Shown: positions 23,007-36,560, counted from the first letter of the stretch. The stretch is DNA of 64,000 bases from Saccopteryx bilineata (GCF_036850765.1 NC_089493.1:220986744-221050743); one strand, 5' to 3'. Notes: a model not told the origin generated them from the letters alone. A program made the numbers and translations.

Positions 23007-25020
23007 CTATCTCTCATTTTTAATCCAGATTTATTTTGAACTGCTTGGTCGATATTTCCAAGTGATTTTACTGCAAGTATCACAATCAAGTTCACCCCAA
23101 ACCTTCTGGGTAAACAATATTTTGGCAGTTAACAGAATCACCATCCTCCTAGTCAGCTGAGCTAGATGTGAATTATATTTAACTCTTCTTTCTCCCTCGG
23201 TCCCTAAAGTAAAGTAATTCCAAATACATCTACCTGTGAAAACCTCTTGAACCCAGCTCCTCCTCTCCAGTTACACTGCTACTGCTCTAGTCCAAACCCT
23301 CTGCCTTACTGCCCCAACTTGTCTCAGGAGTCTTGTCAAGATTCTTCCTGCCTCCAAGTCACTCTTCATGGTTCTACAAAGTTACCTTTTTACATGTAAT
23401 CTCTCTTGTCTAAACTGTGGCTATATTAAGCCACTGAGCTGTAGAGGAAGCTTGCTGCTGGTGCACAAACTAGCTTATGGTAAGTCACATCCATCAATGA
23501 ATTTTATACTCCAGTATGTTGGTTCTGATTCACACGTTAAGATCTGTTGGTTTGAGATCAAACTGCCATTTGCAAACATGTACATTGTTGCATTTTAGTT
23601 TAGTGAGATAGCATGTACTTTGAGAAAATCTATAATAAAAACCAAATAATGCATGTTATAAAACTCTGTTCACCTGCTCCTCCTTCTTAAAGATCATCCT
23701 AAATGCCTCCTCCTCCCTGATTTCTCACATTCCTTTTTCTGGCTTTTCATAGAGGTTTTTGTTTTTGATTTTTAAATCTTTGTCATCTCTCTATCTTATA
23801 GTTATTTGTCTCTTTTCCTCTAGTTACACAGTCTAACTAAACTGTAATGTGCTTAAGGTCAAGATCTGTTCCTCATGCATTGTTTGAGTCTTCCTAAGCT
23901 CTTCACACAAAGTATGAGGCCATTGTCCATGCTCAGTAAATGTAGATTGAATGAGCTCAGTCACAGAAAGTAATAAATAGATTTTTTTCCATAAAAGCAC
24001 CATCTCTCCAGAAATACACAGTGCTCACATTTTGCATTATGAGTTAATTTTAGAGTGATGGAATGCCTTTTATTGGCTACTGTCAACCATGTGGTAATGT
24101 CTTCATTTGCTGAGTTGATGTTCCAAATCTTATAATTCTTAGTCATAATTATTAGTTTTCCCCCTGTATTTTGTGCTTCATTGAGGTTTTAAAGGGTAAA
24201 ATTAACCTCCCAGGCTTTCATCTATAAATTTATAATTTCATAGCTCTATTGGCTTTCCTTTCAGAGGTTTGTCCAAAGTTTAGGTGATTACGGTGTCTGT
24301 TGTTTTTTTCCTCTCACAAACGCAGTTATTTCCTCAGGTCTAACTTGCTCAACTGTATAGCAATAGACACAGCAACACAAACATGAAGAGGAATCCTAAA
24401 TATTACTTACTTAGAAAAGGGAATGGAACATTTTTTACCTGTGCTAAAATTATATCAGAATTTATGATAATAAAGCCTCATTCACCTAATATTCTTCCTT
24501 GCTTTGGCATCTGTTTAACTGGACATAAGTCAACATTCTCTGCAGAACACTGTAAAAAAGTACATTAACAAGTTCTTAAGGGATAGCTTAAGCATAAAAT
24601 TTGTTTAGCTATTCAACAATATGGAAATTTGATTATTTAACTCAAACTGGAAATATATATAACTCAATATAACTCAAATTTTACTGAAATTATACATAAT
24701 TACATAGTTTAAGAAATGTATTTGGGGATTTATCATTTCTCAGTATTGGGTAAAGCTGTCACAGACATTAGATTCATAAACTACTCTACATAATTGCTCA
24801 TAAATAGATACCTTTAAGTACTTTGTAGGCAGAGAAACCACTCACCTAGAGGGTCAGAAGAGTTACTTCAGTCTGGATACACAATTAAACTTAAATTAGT
24901 TATACAACTTAAGACACTCTGGGGAAAACATTAGAATACTAAGTTCTGTCACACTTACCTCAGTTTGTCCTTTGCAAAATTAAGGGTAAACATTGGTCAA
25001 TTGTTAAGGCATAGCACCCC
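23007..25020. other. Mostly unique DNA with a weak L2 remnant
   Basis: A degenerate L2-like 3' end is visible at about 23845-23955 (taatgtgcttaaggtcaagatctg ... gctcagtaaatgtagattgaatg). I see nothing else supportable. Confidence 0.5.
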
Positions 25021-25025
25021 ATATG

Positions 25026-26415
25026 CAAAAAGCTTATGCACAGCAAAAGATACTGACAATAAAACAAAATGGCAGTCAACCCAATGGGAAATGATATTTG
25101 CAAACAACAGCTCTGATAAGTAATTAATATACAAAATATCTAAAGAACTCACAAAGTTCAGCAACAAACAATTCAATTAAAAAATGGAGAGAGTACCCAA
25201 ACAGACACTTCTCCCAAGAAAGCATAGAAATGGCCAACAGATATATGAAAAAATGGTCACCTTTACTAGCTATTAGAGAAATGCAAATCAAAACTACAAG
25301 GAGATGCCACCTCACACCTGTTTGATTGATTACTATCAACAAGACAGAATAATGAGTATTGAAGAGGTTGTGGAGAAAAAGGAACCCTCATTCACTGCTG
25401 GTAGAATGCAAACTAGTACAACCATTATGGAAGAAAGTATGGTGGTTCCTCAAAAAATTAAGAATAAAACTACCTTGTTACCCAGCAATCCTCTACCAGA
25501 TATGTACCCCAAAACTCAAAAACATTGGTACATAAAGACACATGCAGCCCTGGCTGGTTGGCTCAGCGGTAGAGCGTCAGCCTGGTGTGCAGGAGTCCCA
25601 GGTTCGATTCCCGGCCAGGGCACACAGGAGAAGCGCCCATCTGCTTCTCCACCCCCTCCCCCTCTCCTTCCTCTCTGTCTCTCTCTTCCCCTCCCGCAGC
25701 CAAGGCTCTATTGGAGCAAAGATGGCCCGGGCGCTGGGGATGGCTCTGTGGCCTCTGCCTCAGGCGCTAGAATGGCTCTGGATGTAACAGAGCGACGCCC
25801 CAGAGGGGCAGAACATCACCCCCTGGTGGGCATGCCGGGTGGATCCCAGTCGGGCGCATGCAGGAGTCTGACTGCCTCCCCTTTTCCAGCTTCAGAAAAA
25901 TACAAAAAAAAAAAAAAGACACATGCACCCCCATGTTCTTCCAGCATTATTCACAGTGGCCAAGACATGGAAACACCAAAGTGTCCTTTGATAGCTAATT
26001 TGATCAAGAAGATGTGGTACATATAAACAATGGAATACTACTCAGCCATAAGAAATGATGACATAATGATGTTTATGGCTAGACCTTGAGAACATTATAC
26101 TGAGTGAAATAAGTAAATCAGAAAAAGTTAAGAACTATATGATTTCACACATAGGTGGGATAAAAAATTGAGACTCATGGACACAGATAAAAGTGAAGTG
26201 GTTATCAGGGGGAGGAGGATGTGGGAGAAAGGGTGCAAGAGGGGGTGTGGGAGGTAAATAAAGAAGGACAAGTATGCAGTGATGAAGAGTGATTTGACTT
26301 CAGGTGATGGCTATACAACACAATCAACTGTTGACCTGAAACCTATATACTCTTATTGATCAATGTCACCCCATTAAATTTAATTCTCTAAATTAAATAA
26401 ATAATAAAAATAAAT
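25026..26415 (+). mobile_element. LINE-1 3' fragment split by a SINE
   Basis: ORF2 C-terminal and 3' UTR sequence related to the element at 1068. Shared phrases include ccaatgggaaatgatatttgcaaacaacag, gaggttgtggagaaaaaggaaccctca, the acataggtggga end and the gatcaatgtcaccccattaaa terminus. It is more diverged, with many frame breaks, and so older. The SINE at 25548 interrupts it. Confidence 0.9.
25548..25914 (+). mobile_element. Long bat tRNA-SINE inside LINE-1
   Basis: A plus-strand, nearly full-length copy. It has a tRNA-like head (gccctggctggttggctcagcggtagagcgtc), box B ggttcgattcc, a CT-rich stretch, a body containing gcgctggggatggctctg, and a poly(A) tail. A 13-bp TSD, AAAGACACATGCA, flanks it at 25535-25547 and 25915-25927, interrupting the LINE-1. 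Confidence 0.92.
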
Positions 26416-26754
26416 AAAAAATTTAAAATTAATGGGTAAAAGCCTATCTGGCAATCAGTCTTTAAATGCCTCCAATCCCAATGCCTGCACCCACCCAGCT
26501 ACCACCCTAGACATATTCTCTCTTCAATCTGCGGAACAAGTGACAGTCCCATCAGAAGGAGGAAGAGAACCTGGGCCAGGAGCTCAATAGCTCAGTGTCA
26601 GATTGGCCTTGCTTCCCATCTTCTAACAATCAGACTTGCCATTTTGCCTTGAATAAAAACCAAGCCCCATCCCTTGGTTTTAGAGTAGTAATCCACTGCC
26701 CACCCTCCACCCCCACTATGTCTGCTCTGTCTTGCTTCCCACTTTAAGCTAGCT

Positions 26755-26827
26755 TGTTTTCAAAGTCTGTTCCACAGACAGGAAGTATCAGCATCACTTG
26801 GGAACTTGTTAGAAATGGAAATTCTTG
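26755..26827 (+). repeat. MER5-type hAT fragment
   Basis: gttttcaaagtctgttccacagac ... agtatcagcatcacttgggaacttgttagaaatggaaatt resembles the left part of MER5A/B, a small ancient hAT-Charlie transposon. It stops abruptly where the inverted-repeat arm begins. Confidence 0.7.
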
Positions 26828-27126
26828 GGTTTTGAACCTGGGTCCTTCGTGTCCTAGTCCAATGCTCTATCCACTGTACTACCATCTGGTCAGTAAGAAG
26901 ATGTAGTTTAGAGAATATTTTTTCTTGTTTATCTTTTTAAATTTTATTTATTTATTCTTTTTTGCCTAGTTATACTAACTTGCTAGAGAGTCAATCATGT
27001 AAACAACTTCTTCAATAAAATTTGGTATCTTCTACAGTTGAGATATAGATAAAGAGCATAGGGAAAGAATCCTTAACTTTTACTTGAGGAACCAGAAAAT
27101 TTTTTCAGTGGTAAACTTTCAGTTGG
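26828..27126 (+). repeat. Inverted duplication, left arm
   Basis: About 299 bp whose reverse complement matches 28657-29364 once the SINE at 28767-29165 is removed. I estimate a little over 90% identity from a by-eye alignment. The arm contains the complement of a SINE head (ctctatccactgtactaccatctggtcagtaag), a LINE- or unique-derived AT-rich stretch, and the tract ggtatcttctacagttgagatatagataaagagc. Its outer edge cuts the SINE and abuts a MER5 fragment. Confidence 0.9.
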
Positions 27127-28049
27127 TCACTTTTTTGTAGCTAGATTATAATTTTTTTTTTCAAATTCAACATCACAAAGACTGCTCCATATGGTGAACA
27201 AATTAATACTCATGATTTACAAGGAGAAGTGAATTGCCTGGCTTAGTGTGTTACGGTACAAGAAGCACATGGTTCCTTCTCGTTTGGTATATAAACCTGT
27301 GGACACTATCATCACATCTTTTAAAAGTCTCTTTTTGCAACCCCCATAGGCGCCACCCTATATTCGGTCTTCTGTTCACATACAAGTTTCTAAAGAAAGA
27401 TATCCATTATCAAAATCTCGGCTCAGCACCTCTTGTTTATTCTATTGAGGCCCAGCTTCATTCCCCCTCCCCCCACCCCACGGAAGAAAGGAACTTCCCC
27501 ATCGTGTCCAGCTATGACCAACTTACCAAATCCAATGGGTAGTTTTCAGCATTTGCCTTACTTGATCTTTCTAGAATATATGTTGATGTTGACCAATTCT
27601 TCTTTCATACACTTTTCTTTCATGATTTCCATAACTTGAAATGCTCAATTTCCTCTTCCCCTCTCTCTATGGCTATTTCTTCCCAGTATCTTTTGAAGCT
27701 CATCTACTCCAGCCCTCCTTTTAAATCTTGAGCTTCACAAAATGCTCTCCTTGTCCCTCTTCTCTTCTCACTCTCTTCATGCTTCCCAAGCAGTGTTATC
27801 TCCTACTACCATCTCTCTCCTGGGTCCCAGCGTCTCGTGCCCACAGCATTATTCTGTCTTCAGACTCTTAAATCTAAATTCCTGGTAGATTATATTTATC
27901 TGAAAATGCCAACAGATATGATTCATCTTTCCTTCAAAATTGTATTTGATCTCATGTTCTATCTTCCACTCATTGCAAAGCCAGAAACTTGGCCTTTATT
28001 TAAATTTATCCTTCTCCTTTAACTCCAAATCAAATCATTTCATAAAAAT
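27127..28049. other. Spacer of the inverted duplication, unique part
   Basis: No gene is supported. It is CT-rich in places and contains short frames only. Confidence 0.5.
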
Positions 28050-28570
28050 TTCATTCTCTCTATTCTCATTGCTACTGCCAGTCCTGATATGCATTATCTC
28101 TTGCCTGAATTATTGCAACAGCCCACAGCTTGTTTCTGTTCTCTTCACACTGTTGCAAGTGATAGAACACATTAATGAGAGCAAGTTCAACTGCATAGTT
28201 TGTCCATGGTTTCCCATCAAAGACGAGATAGAATCTACTGTCTCTTAAGTGCATTCAAAGTTCTTCATAATTCCATGTATTCATACCCAATAAGATTAAC
28301 TTCTACCTACCTTAATTCCATTCTTGTAGTTTTAATTATAGTTCTAATTCTCTGAACCTATAGTGTTCTTTTAATCCTTTATGTTTATCACTACAAAACT
28401 CTGTGCATAATTCTATTACTTCATTTACAATCTTATTTTATAATTATCTATTTGTATCTTTATCCTCAAGCAATTCCTTGATATCTAGGACTATAGCTTC
28501 ATTTCTTTATCCCCAGCAACTGCCACAATGTCTGGCATATAGAATATGGTCAATAAATAATGGTTCAATA
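28050..28570 (+). repeat. L2 fragment
   Basis: A string of degenerate L2 3'-region phrases: tatctcttgcctgaattattgcaacagcc, a gtttcccatcaaagac-like stretch, cattcaaagttcttcataat and a terminal ccacaatgtctggcatatagaat ... caataaataatgg. It lies within the inverted-duplication spacer. Confidence 0.65.
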
Positions 28571-28656
28571 AAATGGGTAACTGAATCAATGCCATTCACT
28601 CAGTTTAAGATTCCCTACTTCTTCTTGTATGAGGAGAAACATCTTATTCTTAACAT

Positions 28657-29364
28657 CCAACTGAAAGTTTATCACTGAAGAAATTTTCTGGTTCCTCAAG
28701 TAAAAGTTAAGGATTCTTTCCGTATGCTCTTTATCTATATCTCAACTGTAGAAGATACCAAATTTTTTTTTTTCCTTTTTTTTCATTTTTCTGAAGCTGG
28801 AAACAGGGAGAGACAGTCAGACAGACTCCCGCATGTGCCCGACCAGGATCCACCCGGCACGCCCACCAGGGGCGACGCTCTGCCCACCAGGGGGCGATGC
28901 TCTGCCCATCCTGGGCGTCGCCATATTGCGACCAGAGCCACTCTAGTGCCTGGGGCAGAGGCCACAGAGCCATGCCCAGTGCCCGGGCCATCTTTGCTCC
29001 AATGGAGCCTTGGCTGTGGGAGGGGAAGAGAGAGACAGAGAGGAAAGCGCGGCGGAGGGGTGGAGAAGCAAACGGGCGCTTCTCCTATGTGCCCTGGCCG
29101 GGAATCGAACCCGGGTCCTCCGCACGCTAGGCCGACGCTCTACCGCTGAGCCAACCGGCCAGGGCGAAGATACCAAATTTTATTGAAGAAGTTGTTTACA
29201 TGATTGACTCTCCAGCAAGTTAGTATAACTGGGCAAAAATAAATAAATAAATAAAAATTAAAAAGAAAAAATATTCTCTAAACTACATCTTACTTACTGA
29301 CCAGAGGATAGTACAGTGGATAGAGCATCAGACTAGGACACAGAGGACCCAGGTTCAAAACCTA
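28657..29364 (-). repeat. Inverted duplication, right arm
   Basis: The partner of 26828-27126 in opposite orientation. A later SINE insertion (28767-29165) splits it. The arm ends inside the SINE at 29295-29632 (about 29364), at the same point where the left-arm copy of that SINE stops. The SINE is complete here and truncated in the left arm, so this arm looks like the source. Confidence 0.9.
28767..29165 (-). mobile_element. Long bat tRNA-SINE, recent
   Basis: Minus-strand, essentially full-length copy with an intact tRNA-like head (complement gccctggccggttggctcagcggtagagcgtc) and an A-tail read as poly(T) at 28767-28790. It has a perfect 16-bp TSD, GAAGATACCAAATTTT, at 28751-28766 and 29166-29181. 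It is absent from the left arm, so it inserted after the inverted duplication formed. Confidence 0.95.
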
Positions 29365-29632
29365 GAGCTTGCCAGCTTGAGCACAGGCTCATCTGGTTTG
29401 AGCACAGCTCACCAGCTTGAGCCCAAGATCGCTGGCTTGAGCAATGGATCACTCACTCTCCTGTAGCCCTCCTGGTCAAGGCGCGTATGAGAAAGCAATC
29501 AATGAACAACTAAAGAGCTGCAACCAAGAATTGATGCTTCTCATCTCTCTCCATTCCTGTCTGTCTGTACCTATCTGTCCCTCTCTCTGTCTCTCTTTCT
29601 CTGTCACATACAAAAAAAATAAATAAATACAT
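29295..29632 (+). mobile_element. Rhin-1-like SINE, long variant
   Basis: Plus-strand copy with a ctgaccagaggatagtacagtggatagagcatcagac head, repeated agcttgagc(a/c)c phrases, the caatcaatgaacaacta block and a CT-rich 3' end. A 15-bp TSD, AAACTACATCTTACT, lies at 29280-29294 and 29633-29647. Its head is also present, inverted, in the left arm at 26828. Confidence 0.9.
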
Positions 29633-29647
29633 AAACTACATCTTACT

Positions 29648-32360
29648 AAAGAGAACCAATTATTAGTACAGAAAAATTAAGTTAATCTCAAAAATTCAGA
29701 ATATATATATATACACATATCTTTTTGTATAGAGTCTATTTTATTTAATTAAGCCATTCAACTCTCTTTATAAATATGCCATTTTAAATATTGTTACTGA
29801 TAGATATCTGCATTAGGTGGGTACAAAGGACTATTAAAACCAAGGTTCTGGTGCTTAAAGGGACAAGAGAAAGAAAAGAGAACCTAAAGAACTGACTACC
29901 CAGCCCTTATTCTTGACTCCATGTGTTCCATGTCACACAAGCAAAGTTGATTGCACAAATTTACTTCCAAAGAATGGCTGTAGGGGGAAATTATGACAAC
30001 CTACCTCTCCAGCCCCAAATCCTACTCCCATCTCCAATAGAAAGAAGCAAGAAATATATTATAGAAAATATTGTTTGGACATACTATCATCCACTATTGT
30101 AATAAACTATGTATATTTATTCAGCTTTTTATTTAACATACAGACTAACATGTTGCCTTTTACATAGTTAGTGATCCCAAATATTTCTAAAGTAAATTAA
30201 TTAAATCATTTTATGCTAACTCCATATTAGTAGTTCTCTGATAAAAGTATTTCCTTCCTATTTATTATTCTTGCCACTCACACTCTGAAAACATGACCAT
30301 ACAATTTACTATTGATTAGAATTTAACTCTAGATGGCTAGCTGCAAAGTTCTGAAAGGGACATACTAAAAACTCCTTACTAAACCAGGAAAGACATATAA
30401 TATGTATCCCAGTGTGTGCAGCTTGTGGTCCTTGTCAATGACACCGTGCTGTCCCAGTGACTGTGACGCCTATCTACCCTAAGGAAGCTTACAATTTGAA
30501 ATGGAATAATTATCGGGGCTGTAATACAGTGTAAGTTGAGGGAGGAACCAACTAAGGAGCTCAGCCACAGCAGTCAGGGAAAGCATGGTGGCATTGCAGC
30601 CAGATCACTGTTGATTCGCAAACTGGCCCCCATGTTTTCCTTGGAGGACAAGGAGAATGCTGAAGAAAGACCACTAAAAGCTGGTAGGTGACAGGTTTAA
30701 TAAGCAAAGGGACTTACTTGCAAGACTTGTCTTGAGCTTCTCAAGATGAGTAGCTCTCTGCATCTGCCCTCCAAAATCTTGAAATTTTAGATAGAGGCTT
30801 TAACAGGGTTCAGTCACATCTTCCATCCAGCACCTGACTCTCTCAAAGCTACATCCTTGAAAATGGCTCCCATTGGGGAGTAATTCGGTGTATATATGTG
30901 GCCAGAATGTATATTCCAAACACAGGAAAGTGGGCAGAGCCTCCAACTGCCCAGGTGGAGCCCACAGATATCAGCTACCACAGGCTCTCCATGACCTCTT
31001 CCAACGACCTTGAGAATGAACAGGCTTTCTTCATGTGGAAAAGCAGCCAATTTGAGAATTTTAAAAAGTACAAGGGCCCTCCAGCTAGAGTTAACCACTT
31101 GAGAATGGGAATAGAGGCTGGAATTCTGAATCTCTGGCTGAAGGAAAATCAAGGGTTCTTTCTGGCCTGTATATACTGACCACACTATTGAAAAAGAAAT
31201 CTTAGTTTCTATTTAACTCAGTTACTTGTACATAGCCACCGATGATTAGCAGTGGCAGATATGCAGAAAAGAATGAAAATCAGCTACAGCTATAAGTCAG
31301 GTGCAAGACTAGAAGCCTGGGGCTGGAGGCTTTGTTTCAGCTGTTCTGTTCACCCACCATAGCCACGGAGGCACTTGGCATCTCCAAGCCTCAGCTTCCT
31401 AACTCTAGAAGCAGAGAGGTGCCTCTAAGGTCCTTCCAGTTCTAAACATCCACAACAGACTGATTACCAGGGTTCTTGCTTCTCCTGGTGTATTATTCAT
31501 TAGCATCTCTATGGGAGCAATAAAAGGAAGTGAGATTGAAACCAGCCAATTTCGCTGCTCATCAGCTCTGGGAAAAGGTTTGATGAACCAGGAAGCTGAG
31601 GGCTATCTGTTGACTTCAATTATCGACACATTCCCTATCCAGCATTATACCGCAGATAATCAAGATTTTACTTTATTTTCCTGTTGGAGGTTCTTTTTTA
31701 GTATCTATGAAATTATTTTCATAATCCCCCTTGACATCTCTTTATAGGTCTACAGGGTCCTAGAGGCCATCATAAATATATGAATATTTAACACTAGGTA
31801 CTCCATAGCATGCTAGAATCATCTGTTTCAAACTTGTGTTCTGCTCACACAAATTAAATGTTATTTCCCATACAAGCTACTGAAATGTGGCTATTAAAAT
31901 TGACAGAGCATACTGTTTATAACATCAGAGTCAGAGATAATTACCTTAGTCTTTTCATGTTCAATAATCACACCAAAAACCAATATTCATGTTACCTTTA
32001 TGTACCAGGAAATATGGTAAATGCTTTCTAGGTTAAAGATTTATATTATTGTTGATCACACACTGGAAATGTCAAGGTCTGGGCAGAACTAAATGTTAAC
32101 TCTTGCTAAATGCTATAATATAGTATTTTGTAGGTGCAGCTGTAAACAGGAAAAGCTAACAGGATCTCAAGGTGAAAGTAGCCATCTGCAAAGGAGAAAT
32201 CAACATGTAATTGACCAAATGGTGCATATAAGCAAGGCCAAGCCTCCCTTTGGAGGGATGGTTTGGATATGAATCCCATTTCCTTACTTGCAAGTAAAGA
32301 AAACTATTTGCACAGCCTCCTCTTGTTTTTGAGTAGAGCACCCCTAATGGCAAACCTCTT
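29648..32360. other. Unique DNA
   Basis: An AT dinucleotide tract lies near 29700-29716. I see no supported gene; frames at 30814-31185 and 30898-31179 overlap each other on opposite strands and carry no recognisable domain. Confidence 0.45.
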
Positions 32361-32364
32361 GAGT

Positions 32365-32470
32365 TTGGTAATAAAAAAGAAGCTCCATGAGGGCAAGGAT
32401 TTGTTTTGTTCACTGCTGATTCCCCCAGGACCTAATAGCAGTGTTCTACACTATTTGGGCACTCAAATGT
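32365..32470 (+). repeat. L2 3'-end fragment
   Basis: agaagctccatgagggcaaggatttgttttgttcactgctgattcccc ... gcactcaaatgtt matches the L2 3' end. Confidence 0.7.
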
Positions 32471-32664
32471 TAGTGGTTTGTATCCAAAACCCACACTACT
32501 TACTGCCATAACATGACTGACAAGTGCTATATCTTCTGCGAGAAGCTGTTCATTGAGGGGAAGCTCTACAATCTGCTCCCATCATTGACCACCAGGGTAA
32601 CTGACAATTACTAGGTGCCTGTATATCCTTTCTAGAAAATTAGCATAATACCAGCACTGCCTTA

Positions 32665-32960
32665 CAGAGTGGTGAGAGTATCTACTGCTGCATAATAAAC
32701 CACCAAAATCAATGATTTTTTCTTCTCACAAATCTGCAATTGGGGTAAGGCTCAACAAGGCAAGCTCACTGCCGTTCCACATAGCATTAGGAAGCAGCCC
32801 TGTGAGGACAGGGTGGTCTGTCTACAACATGGCTCACTGGCCTGTCTGGCGAGTCGGTACTGACTGTTGGCTTGGAGGGGCCTCTGTTCTTTCCCATGTA
32901 ATCGGTACTTCCTCCCAGCATACCAGTTGGGTTCTAACAGGGAGCATCTCCAGAAAGGGA
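32665..32960 (+). repeat. Ancient interspersed repeat, family uncertain
   Basis: The start, tctactgctgcataataaaccaccaaaat ... tcttctcacaaatctgcaattgggg, resembles a common old mammalian repeat with a tgctgcataacaaaccaccccaaaac start. The copy at 44400-44935 belongs to the same group. I cannot name the family with confidence. Confidence 0.5.
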
Positions 32961-35900
32961 GCCAGGCAGATACTGTATTCCCTCTTTTAATTTAGCATTG
33001 AAACTCCATAGCATCACTTTTGCCATACTCTATTAGTCTGGAAACAGTCATAACATCCCACCCAGCTTTATGGGAAAGAGACACAGACTCTGCCTCTTGT
33101 TGAAGAAGTGGCATTGTTCCAGGTAAACATGGGGAGAGACAAGGTTGTTGTAGTCATTTTAGGAATCCACAATTTGCTAAAATTTGTGCCCCTGAATCTG
33201 GTTTTCTTCAAAGGAAATTTGTACTTAACTAAAGAATGATTGAAATTTTCAGCCACTCTGTGATTGGGTAAAACTGCCCTATCTAATGACATGGGATGGC
33301 AGGGTACTAACTCAGCAGCTGTTCACTCAGCAGCCACCATAGTGTGTAAACTGTAAAGGTTGATATTGGGACTTCCCTATCCCCTTTGGTAGATAGGGAG
33401 GGAATTCCCAAGAACTGGGCCATGAGAGGTAGAAAGGAACCAATTCATGTCTCAAAAGGTGAAGTGAAGACATAACCAGAGAACGGACACTGATCAGCAA
33501 TGAGGAAACAAATGCATATTTATTGAACCCCTGCTATAATGAGTACTTCATTTAGGTTATAAAATCTTGCTTTTTCACTGACCAAAACTCTTGAAGCACT
33601 ATGAACCTTGACAATTTCACAATGTGCCATTTCTTTATCTAATCCTCACAGGAAACCAATTAGTATCATTAGCCTAAGAGTCTCTGAAAGACTATTCTCA
33701 AACCAGCTCCTTTTGAGGGAGTGGGATGGCTTCAACTGCAAATGAGATGGAAACTTCCTCAGAGAAAGAATTTCCAGGCAAGCATTTAAAGTACTCTGAT
33801 TGGGCCGCCTCAGGTCACATGCTGCCCACAGACCAGTGACTGGGCCAGAAGAAGGTAACTGCTGATTGATGCAAGAAAACAGCAGCACAGGGTTTGAACA
33901 TTTCTATTACTCAAGCTTTTCCAGGCAGTTTATAGAGAGGCTAAAGAAAAAGGCTCTAAACATTCTATCCTTTCCTTTTCTTCACCCCAAGTGATGTTCA
34001 TTTATCTCTAACTTTTGTTTTCTCCTCCAAACCAATTTCTTATCTATAACAAAGTATCTCTTTTCATCTAGTTCTTTGAAATCCTGAAGCATCAGAAGGA
34101 TGTTTTTATAAAATGGTTCCATTTACAAGTAATTCTATAGGAAAACCCTTGAGGATCTTGACGCAGCGAACTTTTAGTATAATATTCTCTTGGATGTAAT
34201 AATTCAGCCATTGTAGCTCATATTATGGGATCCTTGGTTTAATGAGAGTTTTGCTTCAAGGCATCCAAAATTTATCCAGTGCACTAAAGAAAATCAGGTA
34301 AAACAGGTGTTTCCTCAATTAACAATTTAGAGTTTTGTTAAATAAAAAATAAGTGAAATAAAATAGAAGATAATATTCCTAGCAAAACATACCAGTACTT
34401 TATATTTCTTGTTTTCCCAAAGACCTCGAATGGATCACTTCACGTATACATTTTTAAAGTAATTAATTTAATGTTAAGAAAAATACTCTCCAAAAATCAT
34501 TATTTACAACAACCTCACATTAACTAGCATGTGTTTAATCAAAACAATCTGTCAGGCAATGAAGTGTAGTTTTTAACTTAAGAATTAATGTAACTAATAT
34601 GTTAATTGAAATTCCCAATTTTATGAAAAGTTTTGCTTAAATATTTAAAAATAAGTGGTGTCCATGTTTACAAATATTTTTAATCATGTTGTTTCTTAAA
34701 TTAACACATTGGCAGTTTCTTTTAACTTTCATAAAATTAAACATCTCACACCTCATACAAAATTTGAATCCTTTGGTCATGATCTTACTTCTAATTTATA
34801 GTTGATTGCTCTCAAAAGGCAAGCATCTATTCTAAAACACTACCCAGGATAATTCTCACAATGGAATAGAGTGAAATTTGATTCCATTTCCAACTCCCTA
34901 ATTAATTTAAACAAGTCATATGAAATCCAGCCTTCACTTTTTTCTAAATATTACAACTATAAAAGAAAACCTGACATTATTTGGAATCCTAAAATGTTTA
35001 GCTGAAACATTTAAAATAGCCTCAGAGAAGACCTAGGGAAGAAACACAAAAGACATAAGACAGTTGTTGGAAGAAAGATGTAAGTATATTATCATCTTGG
35101 CCTGGTTTGCTCTGTTTTCTATGTCCCCTGCCTGCTCACTGCACTTCAGGATGCCAGATTTGAAAATCAACTCAAAACATTTCCACTTTCCTTCTTTATG
35201 CAAATATTACCAGCTTAAAGGGAGCTTTGTTTATGATTAGGGTAAATATATAGTTTATCTCCCAAGTCAGGACACTTTTAAGAATAAAAGGGGTTATTAT
35301 TTATAACTAACCCTGCTCAACAGACATAAGCTGGTACTGTCCTGGGCACACTGGGACATGGGCTCACCCTATTACCTATTACAATGGTAACTTGGTCTAA
35401 GAGAAATTAAGTTCAGAAAGAGCAGTTGTTCATTGAGAATATCATAATATCCTGCACTGTACTGACGTTTTTCCTTTTATTTAAATTTTTAAACTCTTGC
35501 TGGCATAAGGTCTCAATGCTTGCACTTGCCTTCTTCAGCCTCTTCACTAACCTCTTTGGATCCTCCCCATTTCTCACATACTTACCAGAGCCCTGGCAAA
35601 AGAGACAATAAATATAATCAAGTAGATACAACCTCTGGAGAGACAACAATCACAACCAAACCATTTCTAAGAGTGCACTGTAATAGCATCTCCTAAAAAC
35701 CTGAGGCCTTAAATGAGTTTGTCTAGAATGGAGTGATTGGAATGGAAGTGACACTCCTGAGCTAAATTATGTTCCCAGCATTGCTCCAAGTTACCTACTT
35801 CTGTCTTAGCCCCTGTGGCTCCAGGGTTCCCTCATCAGCGAGGCTTAGAGTTGGCTATATGCGTACCCCAGAGTTCTCTGATGACTGGGTTGTTGTTGTT

Positions 35901-36560
35901 AAATTACATGAACCGCTCCAAAGGAATCAGATCTTGGGATAGCTCCAAAGGCAGGTTATTTTCCTTTCATTCCCAATTGAGTCAGAAAAATTTATTCATT
36001 TACTAGTTAGAAAATAAAATTGATGCATGTTCCTCAGGAGATCCATGTGCTGTACCTTTTTATGGCAGAATGCCACACGTTCATCAGAAAGGAATATTTT
36101 GTCATGCGGCCCACAGCCACAGCTGCCGGCGCCACAAGTCACTCGGAGCTTGTAAGGTAGGCGAGGCTGAGTCAAGAAACTACTGCAGAAAACAGGCCCA
36201 GAGGGGAGTTGTGCTTGTCCCAGGTCATGCCTTCCCTCCTGGCTTCACTGAAGGGGTACCTTTGTGCCCACTGGGAGGCGCTAGGCCACTGAGACTTGCT
36301 GAGAGTTGGGGAAACTGTGGGTGTAGACAAATCTTTACTGACATTTTCTTTGCCTGGTACACCAAAACCACAATCCTTGTTTCCTCTGCTTTTCTCACTA
36401 CCGGTTATTCCTCCCTTCTCCCAACGTCTCCTAATGGTTTTAAGTATCCTCCTTTTGATTAAACCTGGGTGAGGAAACTGGCTAGTCTTTGCTTAGCCAT
36501 GACCATTTTCACTGGAGAAAGCCAACATTTCTTGAATGACAAGACTTTGATGTCAAAAAT
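32961..36560. other. Unique DNA
   Basis: No gene is supported. A stretch near 35250-35380 may be an unnamed old repeat. The frame 36070-36462 has no recognisable domain. Confidence 0.4.

Noticed and set aside
25304..26026. A 240-residue frame
   Set aside because: It is a chance run through a decayed LINE-1 and the SINE inserted in it.
28724..29176. Long frames on both strands
   Set aside because: They are readings through the tRNA-derived SINE at 28767-29165.
36070..36462. A 130-codon open frame
   Set aside because: Composition is mixed, there are no domains, and the frame contains simple GC-rich host sequence.
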